Assembly (NCBI GenBank): GCA_017399685.1
Contig: JAFQBM010000001.1
Location: 1-64,000 of the forward strand
DNA length: 64,000 nt
Direction: 5' to 3'
From: Lachnospiraceae bacterium
GTDB lineage: Bacteria > Bacillota > Clostridia > Lachnospirales > Lachnospiraceae
A program made the position numbers and the translations under genes. Below, piece after piece: positions 25,939 to 34,790 of the stretch; position 1 is the stretch's first letter, and the number at the start of each line of letters is the position of its first letter. The notes below the pieces were generated by a model. The model was given only the letters and a program-made list of their open reading frames with translations, was not told where the DNA came from and made no database searches.

Positions 25939-28563
25939 ATGTCAAAGACTGAAACTGCAGAAGTTAAAAACTTCGCAATCGTTGATAGCGCAGAATCTCT
26001 TGAAGCTAAAATCGCTGAAGTAAAAGAAGCTCAAAAGATTTTCGCTACCTACACTCAAGAACAAGTAGATAAGATTTTTAAAGCCGCAGCAATGGCTGCT
26101 AACAAGCAAAGAATTCCACTAGCTAAGATGGCTGTAGAAGAAACTGGCATGGGTATCGTAGAAGATAAGGTTATTAAGAATCACTACGCTGCAGAATACA
26201 TCTACAATGCATACAAGAACACTAAGACTTGTGGTGTAATTGAAGAAGATAAATCTTACGGAATTAAGAAAGTTGCTGAACCTATCGGTTTAGTTGGTGC
26301 TGTTATTCCTACTACAAACCCAACTTCAACTGCTATCTTCAAGACTTTAATTTCTTTAAAGACTAGAAACGGTATCATCATTTCCCCACATCCACGTGCT
26401 AAAAACAGCACAATTGCAGCTGCTAAAGTTGTTTTAGATGCTGCGGTAGAAGCTGGTGCACCAGCTGGTATCATTGGATGGATTGATGTTCCTTCTCTTG
26501 AACTTACAAATATGATTATGGCTGAATCAGACATCATCTTAGCTACTGGTGGTCCTGGTATGGTTAAGGCTGCTTACTCTTCAGGAACTCCTGCTTTAGG
26601 TGTAGGTGCTGGTAATACTCCTGTAATTATGGATGAATCTTGTGATGTTAGATTAGCTGTTAACTCTTTAATTCATTCTAAGACTTTCGATAACGGTATG
26701 ATTTGTGCTTCTGAACAATCTGTTATCGTTGACCAGAAGATTTACAAAGAAGTTAAGAAAGAATTCCAGGATAGAGGATGTTACTTCTGTAATCCAGAAG
26801 AAACTGAAAAGGTTAGAAAGACTATCCTTATCAATGGTGCTTTAAATGCAAAGATCGTTGGTCAAAAGCCTGTTACTATCGCTAAGTTAGCTGGATTTGA
26901 TATTCCTGCTGAAACTAAGGTATTAATCGGTGAAGTTGAATCTGTTGCATTAGAAGAAGAATTTGCACATGAAAAATTATCTCCAGTATTAGCAATGTAC
27001 AAATCAAAGGATTTCGATGATGCTCTTGCTAAAGCTGAAGTTTTAGTAGCTGATGGTGGTTACGGACATACTTCTTCTTTATATATTAACTTAGGAACCG
27101 GACAAGAAAAGATTGCTAAATTCCAGGCTGCTATGAAGACTTGTCGTATCCTTATCAATACTCCTTCTTCACAAGGTGGTATCGGTGACTTATATAACTT
27201 TAAGTTAGCTCCTTCTTTAACCTTAGGATGTGGTTCTTGGGGTGGAAACTCTGTTTCTGAAAACGTTGGTGTAAAACACTTAATCAATATTAAGACAGTA
27301 GCTGAAAGGAGAGAAAACATGCTTTGGTTTAGAGCACCTGAAAAGGTATACTTCAAGAAGGGCTGTCTTCCAGTAGCTCTTGATGAATTAGGAACTATTA
27401 TGAATAAGAAGAAAGCCTTCGTTGTAACTGACTCTTTCTTATATAAGAGTGGAGCAACTAAGTGCATTACTGATAAATTAGATGAAATGGGTATTCAACA
27501 TACTACATTCTTTGAAGTAGCTCCAGATCCAAACCTTGCTTCTGCAACTGCTGGTGCTAAGGCTATGAGAGCATTCGAACCAGACGTTATCATCGCTGTT
27601 GGTGGTGGTTCTGCAATGGATGCCGGTAAGATTATGTGGGTATTATATGAACATCCAGAAGTTGACTTCTTAGATATGGCTATGAGATTTATGGATATCC
27701 GTAAGAGAGTTTACACTTTCCCTAAGATGGGTGAAAAGGCATACTTTGTTGCTATCCCTACTTCTTCAGGTACTGGTTCAGAAGTTACTCCTTTCGCAGT
27801 TATCACTGACGAAAAGACTGGTCACAAGTATCCACTTGCTGATTACGAATTACTTCCTAACATGTCAATCATTGATGCTGACATGATGATGGGACAACCT
27901 AAGGGATTAACTTCCGCTTCAGGTATTGATGCTTTAACTCATGCATTAGAAGCATATGCTTCTATCATGGCAACTGATTACACAGATGGTTTAGCATTAA
28001 AAGCTATGAAGAACATCTTCGCATATTTACCAAATGCTTATAACTTAGGAGCAGAAGATCCAATCGCTCGTGAAAAGATGGCAGATGCTTCTACTATGGC
28101 TGGTATGGCATTCGCTAATGCATTCTTAGGTGTATGTCACTCTATGGCTCATAAGTTAGGTGCTTTCCACCACTTACCACACGGTGTTGCTAACGCATTA
28201 CTTATCACTGAAGTTATGAAGTTCAATGCTGCTCACGTTCCTACTAAGATGGGTACTTTCTCTCAATATCAATACCCACATGCATTCGAAAGATACGTTG
28301 AATGTGCTAACTTCTTAGGAATCGCTGGTAAGAATGACCAAGAAAAATTCGATAACCTTCTTAAAGCTATCGAAGATCTTAAGACTACTGTTGGTATTAA
28401 GAAGAGCATCGCTGAATACGGCGTAGATGAAAAGTACTTCTTAGACAACTTAGATGCAATGGTTGAACAAGCATTTGATGACCAATGTACAGGTGCAAAC
28501 CCTCGTTATCCATTAATGGAAGAAATGAAGGCTATGTACTTAAAGGTTTACTACGGAAAGTAA
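25939..28563 (+). CDS. adhE: Bifunctional acetaldehyde-CoA/alcohol dehydrogenase
   Basis: The 874-residue fermentation enzyme turns acetyl-CoA into ethanol while reoxidising two NADH. An aldehyde dehydrogenase domain (about 10-440) has the catalytic Cys256 in GMICASEQS. An iron-dependent alcohol dehydrogenase domain (about 455-870) has GGGSAMDAGK at 555-564 and the metal histidines in HSMAHKLGAFHHLPHG near 734-749. I chose the ATG at 25939 for its AGGAGGA. Codon choice is strikingly narrow (GCT for Ala, ACT for Thr, AAG for Lys), unlike the neighbours, as in very highly expressed genes. It runs toward oriC, against the replication fork. Confidence 0.97.
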   Translation: MSKTETAEVKNFAIVDSAESLEAKIAEVKEAQKIFATYTQEQVDKIFKAAAMAANKQRIPLAKMAVEETGMGIVEDKVIKNHYAAEYIYNAYKNTKTCGVIEEDKSYGIKKVAEPIGLVGAVIPTTNPTSTAIFKTLISLKTRNGIIISPHPRAKNSTIAAAKVVLDAAVEAGAPAGIIGWIDVPSLELTNMIMAESDIILATGGPGMVKAAYSSGTPALGVGAGNTPVIMDESCDVRLAVNSLIHSKTFDNGMICASEQSVIVDQKIYKEVKKEFQDRGCYFCNPEETEKVRKTILINGALNAKIVGQKPVTIAKLAGFDIPAETKVLIGEVESVALEEEFAHEKLSPVLAMYKSKDFDDALAKAEVLVADGGYGHTSSLYINLGTGQEKIAKFQAAMKTCRILINTPSSQGGIGDLYNFKLAPSLTLGCGSWGGNSVSENVGVKHLINIKTVAERRENMLWFRAPEKVYFKKGCLPVALDELGTIMNKKKAFVVTDSFLYKSGATKCITDKLDEMGIQHTTFFEVAPDPNLASATAGAKAMRAFEPDVIIAVGGGSAMDAGKIMWVLYEHPEVDFLDMAMRFMDIRKRVYTFPKMGEKAYFVAIPTSSGTGSEVTPFAVITDEKTGHKYPLADYELLPNMSIIDADMMMGQPKGLTSASGIDALTHALEAYASIMATDYTDGLALKAMKNIFAYLPNAYNLGAEDPIAREKMADASTMAGMAFANAFLGVCHSMAHKLGAFHHLPHGVANALLITEVMKFNAAHVPTKMGTFSQYQYPHAFERYVECANFLGIAGKNDQEKFDNLLKAIEDLKTTVGIKKSIAEYGVDEKYFLDNLDAMVEQAFDDQCTGANPRYPLMEEMKAMYLKVYYGK

Positions 28564-28593
28564 GATTTGCTTAAAAGCATAATGGGATAAAAG

Positions 28594-28630
28594 AACCCCC
28601 TCTGGAATCAATGTTCCAGAGGGGGTTTTG
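28594..28630 (+). terminator. Very strong terminator of adhE
   Basis: AACCCCCTCTGGAA pairs perfectly with TTCCAGAGGGGGTT around a six-base loop, then TTTG. A close relative lies 7.1 kb away at 35687-35728. Confidence 0.9.
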
Positions 28631-28772
28631 TTTAAACATTTTATAATTTTATCTTCTGTATTTTGATTCAATTTCCAGTAGTCTTATCTGCTAATAATAA
28701 TGGTATATCTTTAGTCTTTATTCTTATAATATTTAACACATACCGTTATAAGACAAAACATTCATACCATCT

Positions 28773-29249
28773 TTAGTTATGAACATGTTCTATATATTGA
28801 CTTTCAAATATCTTTTGATTTCTTGCAGAAACTTTTAACTCCATTCCATCTATATAAATCATTCCATTCCGATACTCATCTACCCATTCCATATTGATAA
28901 GATAACTCCTATTAATCCGGAAAAAATTTTTATATGCTATGTTACTTTCCAACTGCGTTAACGACGTTTCTTTTCGATATTTTCCATTTTCCGTTATTAC
29001 TTCTACATAGCTATCTATCGCTGTAATATATTTTACATTTGTTAAATCAATTTCATGTTTTTTTCGTCCTTTATATACCTCTATCCTTTCTGTAGCAAAA
29101 AAATCCATATATACTTTCTGTAATACTTCTTTCACTTCTTCTTTTGAGTAAAAAAATTCATCCTGTCTCTTTCTACCCACCTCATTCATGCACTCCTGAA
29201 TCAATACCACTAAAAAATTCATTGTCATAGTATTATACTCAAGCCTCAT
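28773..29249 (-). CDS. LytTR-domain DNA-binding regulator behind a c-di-GMP riboswitch
   Basis: The 158-residue protein has a helical N-terminal part and a C-terminal LytTR DNA-binding domain (about 70-155). Blocks that show it are YITAIDSYVEVITENGKYRKETSLTQLE and FFRINRSYLINMEWVDEY. No response-receiver domain is fused, so it is a one-component LytTR. I chose the ATG at 29249 for its GGGAGG; an upstream ATG would add 14 residues. A promoter, c-di-GMP-I aptamer and terminator precede it, so transcription probably depends on c-di-GMP. Possible LytTR-type direct repeats occur at 31114 and 35544. Similar regulators control bacteriocin and competence genes elsewhere. Confidence 0.88.
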   Translation of the reverse strand: MRLEYNTMTMNFLVVLIQECMNEVGRKRQDEFFYSKEEVKEVLQKVYMDFFATERIEVYKGRKKHEIDLTNVKYITAIDSYVEVITENGKYRKETSLTQLESNIAYKNFFRINRSYLINMEWVDEYRNGMIYIDGMELKVSARNQKIFESQYIEHVHN

Positions 29250-29331
29250 CTTAGGTACCTCCCTACTCTTTTGTTTTTCTCCATTCGTCATATTACCATA
29301 CTTTTCCCCAACTTCTTTGTCTATTTAAGAA

Positions 29332-29368
29332 CAAAAAAAAGCAATCAAAGTATGTTTCTTTGATTGCA
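29332..29368 (-). terminator. Intrinsic terminator of the c-di-GMP riboswitch
   Basis: GCAATCAAAG pairs perfectly with CTTTGATTGC, followed by eight T on the minus strand. Its first arm overlaps the 3' end of the aptamer (GGTTGC), as expected for a transcriptional switch. It lies between the aptamer and the LytTR gene. Confidence 0.85.
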
Positions 29369-29447
29369 ACCGAACTATCATAGCATTATGCCGTAGACTT
29401 CCAGCTTTGTGCCCCTATATTTCTATAAGTTTACCCTTGTCATACAA
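29365..29447 (-). ncRNA. Cyclic di-GMP-I (GEMM) riboswitch aptamer
   Basis: Minus-strand landmarks in order are GACAAGGGTAAAC, a GAAA-capped hairpin (ACTTATAGAAATATAGGG), GGGCACAAAGC, CTACGGC..., a second hairpin (GCATAATGC), and TAGTTCGGTTGC. This is the arrangement of GEMM-I, which senses c-di-GMP: AGGGYAAA, the GNNA tetraloop and its receptor side, CRCAAAGC, and the closing GGTTGC. It starts within a few bases of the promoter and runs straight into a terminator. Whether ligand turns the gene on or off needs structure calculation; the overlap of GGTTGC with the terminator arm would favour ligand-bound read-through. Confidence 0.82.
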
Positions 29448-29476
29448 ATTATACTATAATAGGTCTCATTTTTCAA
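29448..29476 (-). promoter_or_regulatory. Promoter of the riboswitch-LytTR transcript
   Basis: TTGAAA (29476-29471) and TATAAT (29453-29448) are spaced by 17 bases on the minus strand. The aptamer begins just after. Confidence 0.8.
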
Positions 29477-29621
29477 CATTTTTTTATTTTTACAAACTTT
29501 TCATGAAAATTTTATATCTGTAATTAACATTCTTATCTTCTCATTCTTATTTTTTTCTCGAACCAACATGTATGTAACTGACTCTCTTAAAATTTGTTAT
29601 GATGAATTTTTCCACTTCACC

Positions 29622-30287
29622 TTATTCACTTTCTTTCTCGTCACCCCAGTATACCAAAAGCCCTTTTACTCCGCCACTAAAGAAGAAGTAGAATATACTA
29701 ACTATGATTAATAAAAATCCTGTGGTAAATTTCTTCGTATCAATTTCAAAAGAATCTTGTATTATAAAATAATCCGAAATCACCACTTCATCAATTTCTT
29801 CTTTAGACTCGATACCTAATGCATTTTGATACCAATCATCCTCTAATTCATCCCCTGGTAAGGCTTTTACCACCTTTCCTTCGAAATAAGCAGAATTTCC
29901 TTTCCCTTCGACATAACTCTCTAATTCTTTTATTAGTTTCCAGTCTTCTTCATTCACAAATATATTAATATATTTCTCCCCATCTATTTTTACTGTAAAA
30001 TACTTATATGTCTCTCCTCCTAAAATAGATGCTCCTGGAGTACAATAAAATCTATATTCATATCCAACATATTTATAATATCCCGCAATTTCATGTATGA
30101 CTCCCCTTACATATTGTCCATCTTTTATCTGAGACTCTTTTAATTCGCTAATAGACAATGCATTTTGCCCTTTCTTAAATCCTAAGTAAGTCAAAAAGCC
30201 CCAAAGTAACATCAAAATTCCTAACATAAATATAACAGCTGTTATAATATAACCTTTTGTCGCATTGACGGTAAATCTTCTCTTCAT
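29622..30287 (-). CDS. Uncharacterised two-helix membrane protein
   Basis: The 221-residue protein has one membrane helix near the N-terminus (about 12-35) and one near the C-terminus (about 186-210). They bracket a roughly 145-residue domain, probably extracytoplasmic, with the blocks YVRGVIHEIAGYYKYVGYEYRFYC and YFTVKIDGEKYINIFVNEEDW. I do not recognise the family. The arrangement resembles proteins that present a small beta-rich domain outside the cell. GGGAGAG precedes the start. It lies between the riboswitch promoter and the first of two paralogous membrane proteins, all on one strand. Confidence 0.65.
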   Translation of the reverse strand: MKRRFTVNATKGYIITAVIFMLGILMLLWGFLTYLGFKKGQNALSISELKESQIKDGQYVRGVIHEIAGYYKYVGYEYRFYCTPGASILGGETYKYFTVKIDGEKYINIFVNEEDWKLIKELESYVEGKGNSAYFEGKVVKALPGDELEDDWYQNALGIESKEEIDEVVISDYFIIQDSFEIDTKKFTTGFLLIIVSIFYFFFSGGVKGLLVYWGDEKESE

Positions 30288-30351
30288 GATTCTCTCCCAT
30301 ATTTTATCTAAAATCCATTTTTAAAAAAAAAGAACATCTGTCACTTATCAT

Positions 30352-30987
30352 TTATATCACTATTAGAAATATAACAAAAACCATAGCCGCAAGATTACAA
30401 ATAATCTTATGTTTCTCAAAAACAGTAAAGACTTTATGTTCTGCTCTTCGATCTATATAAACTATTTCACTATATCGACTTTTCATTTTTTCATTCATAT
30501 CTGTCTCTGCTTCTATTTCCTTAAGCATATTTTTTAAACTTGAAATCTGTTCCATACAAAATCTTTGTTCTGATCTTATGGTAAATATTTTATTTTTTGC
30601 TTTATAATTCATAAAAGCCGGTGTTTCATTGTTTACATTAAACTCAAAGATTCTTTCTATCAGCCCAAATGCACTTTTAACAAATAAAAAGCCTGCTACC
30701 ATAAAGCCAATCCATATTCCCCAGGCTCCCGGATAATGTATGGAAATTTGACTCCTAAGCGAAAGAAAAAATACCTCCGCCACAGTAACTGCAATAAACA
30801 TCAAAATATATAGATACATTTCATTCCGCTTACTGTTTAGTCTTATATGTGTACTTTTTTCCTGTTCTTCATACTGATAAATAACAAAATTTAATTTATC
30901 ATAGTAAGGATATTTACTGGCATCAAAAAAAACATCATTCGGTACATTTTTATGTATTTTGTTCTCTGGTGTTTCAAACATTTTCAA
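30352..30987 (-). CDS. Uncharacterised membrane protein, paralogue 1
   Basis: The 211-residue protein has a charged N-terminus, two adjacent helices (about 57-77 and 88-110), a ~75-residue coiled or helical stretch, and a final helix at the very C-terminus (ICNLAAMVFVIFLIVI). By eye it is about 60% identical to the protein at 35784-36413; shared blocks include NFVIYQYEEQEKST, RLNSKR and FEFNVNNET. The start is TTG at 30987 behind GGAGAG (the paralogue has ATG there); an ATG two codons later is possible. No known family. Its position beside an exporter suggests immunity or accessory roles, which is inference. Confidence 0.6.
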   Translation of the reverse strand: MKMFETPENKIHKNVPNDVFFDASKYPYYDKLNFVIYQYEEQEKSTHIRLNSKRNEMYLYILMFIAVTVAEVFFLSLRSQISIHYPGAWGIWIGFMVAGFLFVKSAFGLIERIFEFNVNNETPAFMNYKAKNKIFTIRSEQRFCMEQISSLKNMLKEIEAETDMNEKMKSRYSEIVYIDRRAEHKVFTVFEKHKIICNLAAMVFVIFLIVI

Positions 30988-31067
30988 TTTCTCTCCATTG
31001 ACTTAACATTTTACTTATTCAAATTTTTTATTACTATTTACCAATCACTAAAAAAAGTAATCCATTA

Positions 31068-31230
31068 TTATCTCTTAAACTCTCATATGATAACACATTA
31101 CAATTTCAACCATAACTCCGTAAGCGTCGACTTAACTTCGTAAACGTAATACTATTGCAAGATTTCTGCCAACAAATATAAATATATACATATTAATCTA
31201 TGGCTTTTTTGCACAAATAACATCTTATTT
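31068..31230. repeat. Duplicated intergenic block, copy 1, with 20-bp direct repeats
   Basis: About 160 bases here match 35492-35660 at roughly 80-85% by eye. Inside, AACTCCGTAAGCGTCG (from 31114) is repeated 20 bases later as AACTTCGTAAACGTAA (from 31134). The 20-bp period, about two helical turns, is preserved in copy 2 and is the kind of spacing seen for tandem regulator sites such as LytTR boxes. Confidence 0.7.
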
Positions 31231-31341
31231 TTTCATCACTTTGATTTTTTTCAATACCTGTCATTTCCTTGTAATCAGCTACATAAAAAATCCAAAATAT
31301 TTATTTGTTTTATTTTTATTATTTGTATATAAAGAAAGGGG

Positions 31342-31430
31342 CTGTGGCATTAAGCATATATCACACAAGATATGGAAAAAATTTTGATATATAGTTCCAT
31401 ATTTTGTTGAAATTTTTCTTAGTGCGACAG
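31342..31430. terminator. Inverted repeat downstream of the ABC transporter operon
   Basis: CTGTGGCATTAAG and CTTAGTGCGACAG pair with two mismatches around a 63-base loop, with T-rich sequence beyond each arm. It may terminate the exporter transcript, 100 bases after the last gene. Confidence 0.4.
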
Positions 31431-31531
31431 ACTCATTTTTTTATAAAAATTTTTCTAAATAAAGTATTATATCAATAAATTAAAACCAATCAAATATATA
31501 ATACTTTACTTAACTCTATACAGTTTAATTT

Positions 31532-32188
31532 TTAATCAATAATTTTTCCATCTTCTATATGGATAACTCTCTTGCAACGATTTGCAATATTAATATCATG
31601 CGTAATTAATATTACCGTCTTTCCATTCTTATTAATTTCCTCGAAACATTTCATAATTTCATTTCCAGTATTCTGATCCAATGCCCCGGTAGGCTCGTCT
31701 GCCAGTAAAACTGGAGTATCTGCAGCCAATGCTCTGGCAATGGCACAACGTTGTTGTTGTCCACCGGATAAATGAGAAGGAATTTTATTTTTTAAATCAG
31801 CAATTCCCATTTTCTCAAGATAGTCCATTACAATTGATTTACGATGTTTTATATGTCTTGCAATTAAAGGCATTTCTACGTTTTCATAAACAGTATATTT
31901 ATCCATTAGGGCAAAGTTTTGAAATACAAAACTAATATTTTCTTTCCGGAATTCATGTAACTCTTTTAAATCACATGCAGTAATTTCCCTATCGTGAAAC
32001 ATATACTTTCCGGATGTTGCATAATCCATGGCACCTATAATATTAAGTAACGTAGATTTTCCAGAACCAGAAGTTCCCACGATTGCCACAAATTCTCCAT
32101 CCTGTATCGTTACATTGATTCCTCTTAACGCATGGGTAACCTGTTCCTTATTCGTATAATCTTTTGTTATATCTTTCAGTATAATCAT
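31532..32188 (-). CDS. ABC transporter ATP-binding protein (MacB/LolD type)
   Basis: The 218-residue ATPase has Walker A GTSGSGKST (about 38-46), Q-loop FVFQNFALMDKYTVYENV, signature LSGGQQQRCAIARALA, and Walker B VLLADEPTGALD. It belongs to the MacB/LolD/YknY group, which powers FtsX-like permeases and mechanically pushes substrates out rather than pumping through a pore. It is the last gene of the set secreted protein, permease, permease, ATPase. RBS is GAGAGG. The gap of 127 bases to the permease gene is longer than usual. Confidence 0.93.
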   Translation of the reverse strand: MIILKDITKDYTNKEQVTHALRGINVTIQDGEFVAIVGTSGSGKSTLLNIIGAMDYATSGKYMFHDREITACDLKELHEFRKENISFVFQNFALMDKYTVYENVEMPLIARHIKHRKSIVMDYLEKMGIADLKNKIPSHLSGGQQQRCAIARALAADTPVLLADEPTGALDQNTGNEIMKCFEEINKNGKTVILITHDINIANRCKRVIHIEDGKIID

Positions 32189-32315
32189 CTTATATCCTCT
32201 CTAAGCCTCAATTATTCGCTACACTTCTTATATATCACAATCAAAGTGACTCTGCGACACCTTTACCTATCACTTTTATATATTACCTTTATGTATTGCC
32301 TGATTTCAAAAAACA

Positions 32316-33566
32316 TCATACCACTTTATTCTGAATCAGTTTTACTGGTGTGAATCTCCTTAAAACAGTAACTGTTATCATCTGCATAATAACTACAATT
32401 ACGATTTCCACTGTAATTGCTATCGGAAATACATAATGTATCAATAATGTTTTTATCATGTAACTCATATCGTCCGTTGAAAACCGATACTTTGCAACCA
32501 ATACGCATAAAGGTGCTGTCAGAACAAGTGAGCTAACCGCTGTGATGATATGTTTCCAAAGCAACATTTTATTCACTTCCTTAGGAGAAAAACCAACTAC
32601 ATACATCACACCATAAGCTTTCGCATTCTCCAACATAGTTACTATCTGTGTGGTAATTATCATCAATAAAGAGGCTGCTATAACAATACCAAGCAGTTTT
32701 GCCAAATAAGATAACAGTAAATCAACATCTTCTTCATCCTGTTCATACATATTTGCTAATGTTTCATATGAAAAACTAATATCATATTTGTCTCCCACTT
32801 CTTTTGCTGCATCTATTGCTTGTTCTATCGTATATCCATCTTCTGCACTAATCCATAATCCCCCCGAATATACATCATAATTTCCTACCATAAATATTCC
32901 ATAGCTACAATCAACAGAACAATCCAAACGTTCAGAATTATATCCATTTTCCACATTAGAATCCACCCATCGCTGCTGTTCCTCCATTCTTCCTGCCACG
33001 ATAAATTTGGTTCCGTTTTTTTCTATAAATTCAGACCCTACTTCCACACTATCATAAGCTGCTCCAATATATAAATAAAACATTTTTTCAGATTCATCAA
33101 ATTCCAGTTTTTTAGGAGATATTCCTTCTTCCAGTTTAAGATCACACAAAAAGGCAGCACCCAGATTCATGCAATTTATTTCCAACAAACCGCCTTGTAA
33201 CGCTAATTCATAATCCTGCGTATGACCTTTTTGTATTTCATATAATTCTTCTAACGACTCATAATAACACCCATACTCCACCATATTTCCAACGGAGTAA
33301 ATTTCTTTTCTTTCATATGCCTCTTTAAAAAACGCTTTCACACCTTTCACATTCAAAAACGAATCTTCATCCAAACGTAAAATCGCCGTTCCCTCTATTC
33401 CTTTACTTAATATATCATCACAAGATATATAAGAATATTGTTTCCCTTTATAAATCATCACTGAAAACATAATTAGAAGAAGTGAAATCACCATAAGCAC
33501 TACTGTCAAAAGAAACTTTTTAAACTGCATTGCAATCATATCAAAAGCAAATCTTAATATCCTCAA
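32316..33566 (-). CDS. FtsX-like ABC permease, second copy
   Basis: The 416-residue permease has one N-terminal helix (about 14-38), a ~230-residue extracytoplasmic domain, and three C-terminal helices, the MacB/FtsX topology. The start is a TTG codon at 33566 behind GGGGGATG; no ATG fits. It begins 15 bases after the preceding permease gene and probably forms a heterodimer with it. The extracytoplasmic domain has the conserved-looking CSYGIFMVGNYDVYSGGLWISAEDG but no named family. Export of a peptide, or resistance to one, is the likely job. Confidence 0.85.
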   Translation of the reverse strand: MRILRFAFDMIAMQFKKFLLTVVLMVISLLLIMFSVMIYKGKQYSYISCDDILSKGIEGTAILRLDEDSFLNVKGVKAFFKEAYERKEIYSVGNMVEYGCYYESLEELYEIQKGHTQDYELALQGGLLEINCMNLGAAFLCDLKLEEGISPKKLEFDESEKMFYLYIGAAYDSVEVGSEFIEKNGTKFIVAGRMEEQQRWVDSNVENGYNSERLDCSVDCSYGIFMVGNYDVYSGGLWISAEDGYTIEQAIDAAKEVGDKYDISFSYETLANMYEQDEEDVDLLLSYLAKLLGIVIAASLLMIITTQIVTMLENAKAYGVMYVVGFSPKEVNKMLLWKHIITAVSSLVLTAPLCVLVAKYRFSTDDMSYMIKTLLIHYVFPIAITVEIVIVVIMQMITVTVLRRFTPVKLIQNKVV

Positions 33567-33581
33567 GCTAGCATCCCCCTT

Positions 33582-34715
33582 CTAATTTTCTGTCAATACG
33601 GATACCGGTGAAACCTTTTTTATATGCTGTATCATATGCAAAGCATTTAATATCGCAATTAATATCATTCCCATACATACAAATAGAATTTTCATAAACA
33701 TCTGTCCCGTAAAAACATCTCCTCCAACTATATTTATATAGAGCAATTGCACCAACTCTGCTAAAATACATGCCGGTATACAAAGCTTCATAATATCTTT
33801 CATCATCATTCCTGTTATTTGCAATGAGCTATATCCATATGCCTTGCGTATTGCCAATTCCTTTTTTCTGCTAATTATCCATAAATATGATACAGTGAAA
33901 CAATTAAAGATAGATAAAATCAAGCTAATTCCCATAAAGATAGAATTATAAAAACGATACCAGTAATTTTGATAATCACCATTATACTTTGCTTCTATTA
34001 TAATATTTCTAAATCCTATGGCTTCCATATCAGAAATAAATGTCTGATAGGATTTTGATATATCTGACTGGCTTCTATAATTAAATTTCAAAAGAATTCT
34101 GATTTCATTTGATATTATTCCACTCAAATATTCCTTTACCTGTTCATCGCAATTATCCCAAAAAATATATATGCTATGATCCACTCCACCTGCCATTTCA
34201 TTTTTCATAACTCCGATTACTTTCATGGTGTTTCCACCTATCTCTATGGTTTTTATACCATCTTTATCCCTTACTAATTCTATCAGGCTTTCTCCAATAA
34301 TAATTCCATTTTTTTCATTCACATTATAATCTGTGCCACAATCAATCCTCGCATCTTCATTTAACTGCATTACAACATTTGCTGTATAGGTATCTATTTT
34401 CTCAGCTACCTTTACCTTAAGTTCCAAATAAGTATTACCAACCGCCTCTTCTGATAACCTTGATACTACCATGTCAGCAAGTTGATCGGCTGCTGCCATC
34501 TGGTCTTCATAATTACTAAGCGCTTCTTCGCCATCCAGATAAGAATATGCTGAATACTTAAAACTATTTAACACATTGTTTTCTTTATTTATCTTTTCTA
34601 TTAAATCAGCAACATTAATTAATATAAAACAAGAAATCGTTAAACCTAATACAAACAATACGCTGGTTGCTGATTCCCTAAAAATCTTTTGTAAAAATCG
34701 CTTATATAAATTCAT
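33582..34715 (-). CDS. FtsX-like ABC permease, first copy
   Basis: The 377-residue permease has an N-terminal helix (about 13-35), an extracytoplasmic domain to about residue 245, and three C-terminal helices. The first of these is followed by ISRKKELAIRKAYGYSSLQITGMM, the cytoplasmic loop typical of FtsX/MacB permeases that contacts the ATPase. RBS is GAGG. A strong 18-bp hairpin lies between it and the preceding secreted-protein gene, so the two may be transcribed at different levels. Confidence 0.87.
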   Translation of the reverse strand: MNLYKRFLQKIFRESATSVLFVLGLTISCFILINVADLIEKINKENNVLNSFKYSAYSYLDGEEALSNYEDQMAAADQLADMVVSRLSEEAVGNTYLELKVKVAEKIDTYTANVVMQLNEDARIDCGTDYNVNEKNGIIIGESLIELVRDKDGIKTIEIGGNTMKVIGVMKNEMAGGVDHSIYIFWDNCDEQVKEYLSGIISNEIRILLKFNYRSQSDISKSYQTFISDMEAIGFRNIIIEAKYNGDYQNYWYRFYNSIFMGISLILSIFNCFTVSYLWIISRKKELAIRKAYGYSSLQITGMMMKDIMKLCIPACILAELVQLLYINIVGGDVFTGQMFMKILFVCMGMILIAILNALHMIQHIKKVSPVSVLTEN

Positions 34716-34737
34716 AAATTCTTACCTCGTATAAATT

Positions 34738-34782
34738 TATATAAAAGTATCTGTATATCATAGATACAGATACTTTTATATA
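34738..34782 (-). terminator. 18-bp perfect hairpin between the secreted protein and exporter genes
   Basis: Arms at 34738-34755 and 34765-34782 pair perfectly around nine bases. On the minus strand the stem ends in a TTTTATATAAATTT stretch. It may act as a leaky terminator, giving more secreted-protein mRNA than exporter mRNA, or stabilise the upstream 3' end. Confidence 0.6.
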
Positions 34783-34790
34783 CTATGATC

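Larger units (their letters stand above)
30988..31531. other. Long intergenic region with repeat copy 1 and an inverted repeat
   Basis: No gene is visible. It contains the duplicated block at 31068-31230 with its 20-bp direct repeats. It also contains the inverted repeat CTGTGGCATTAAG/CTTAGTGCGACAG (31342-31354 and 31418-31430), which may end the ABC transporter transcript. Confidence 0.55.
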
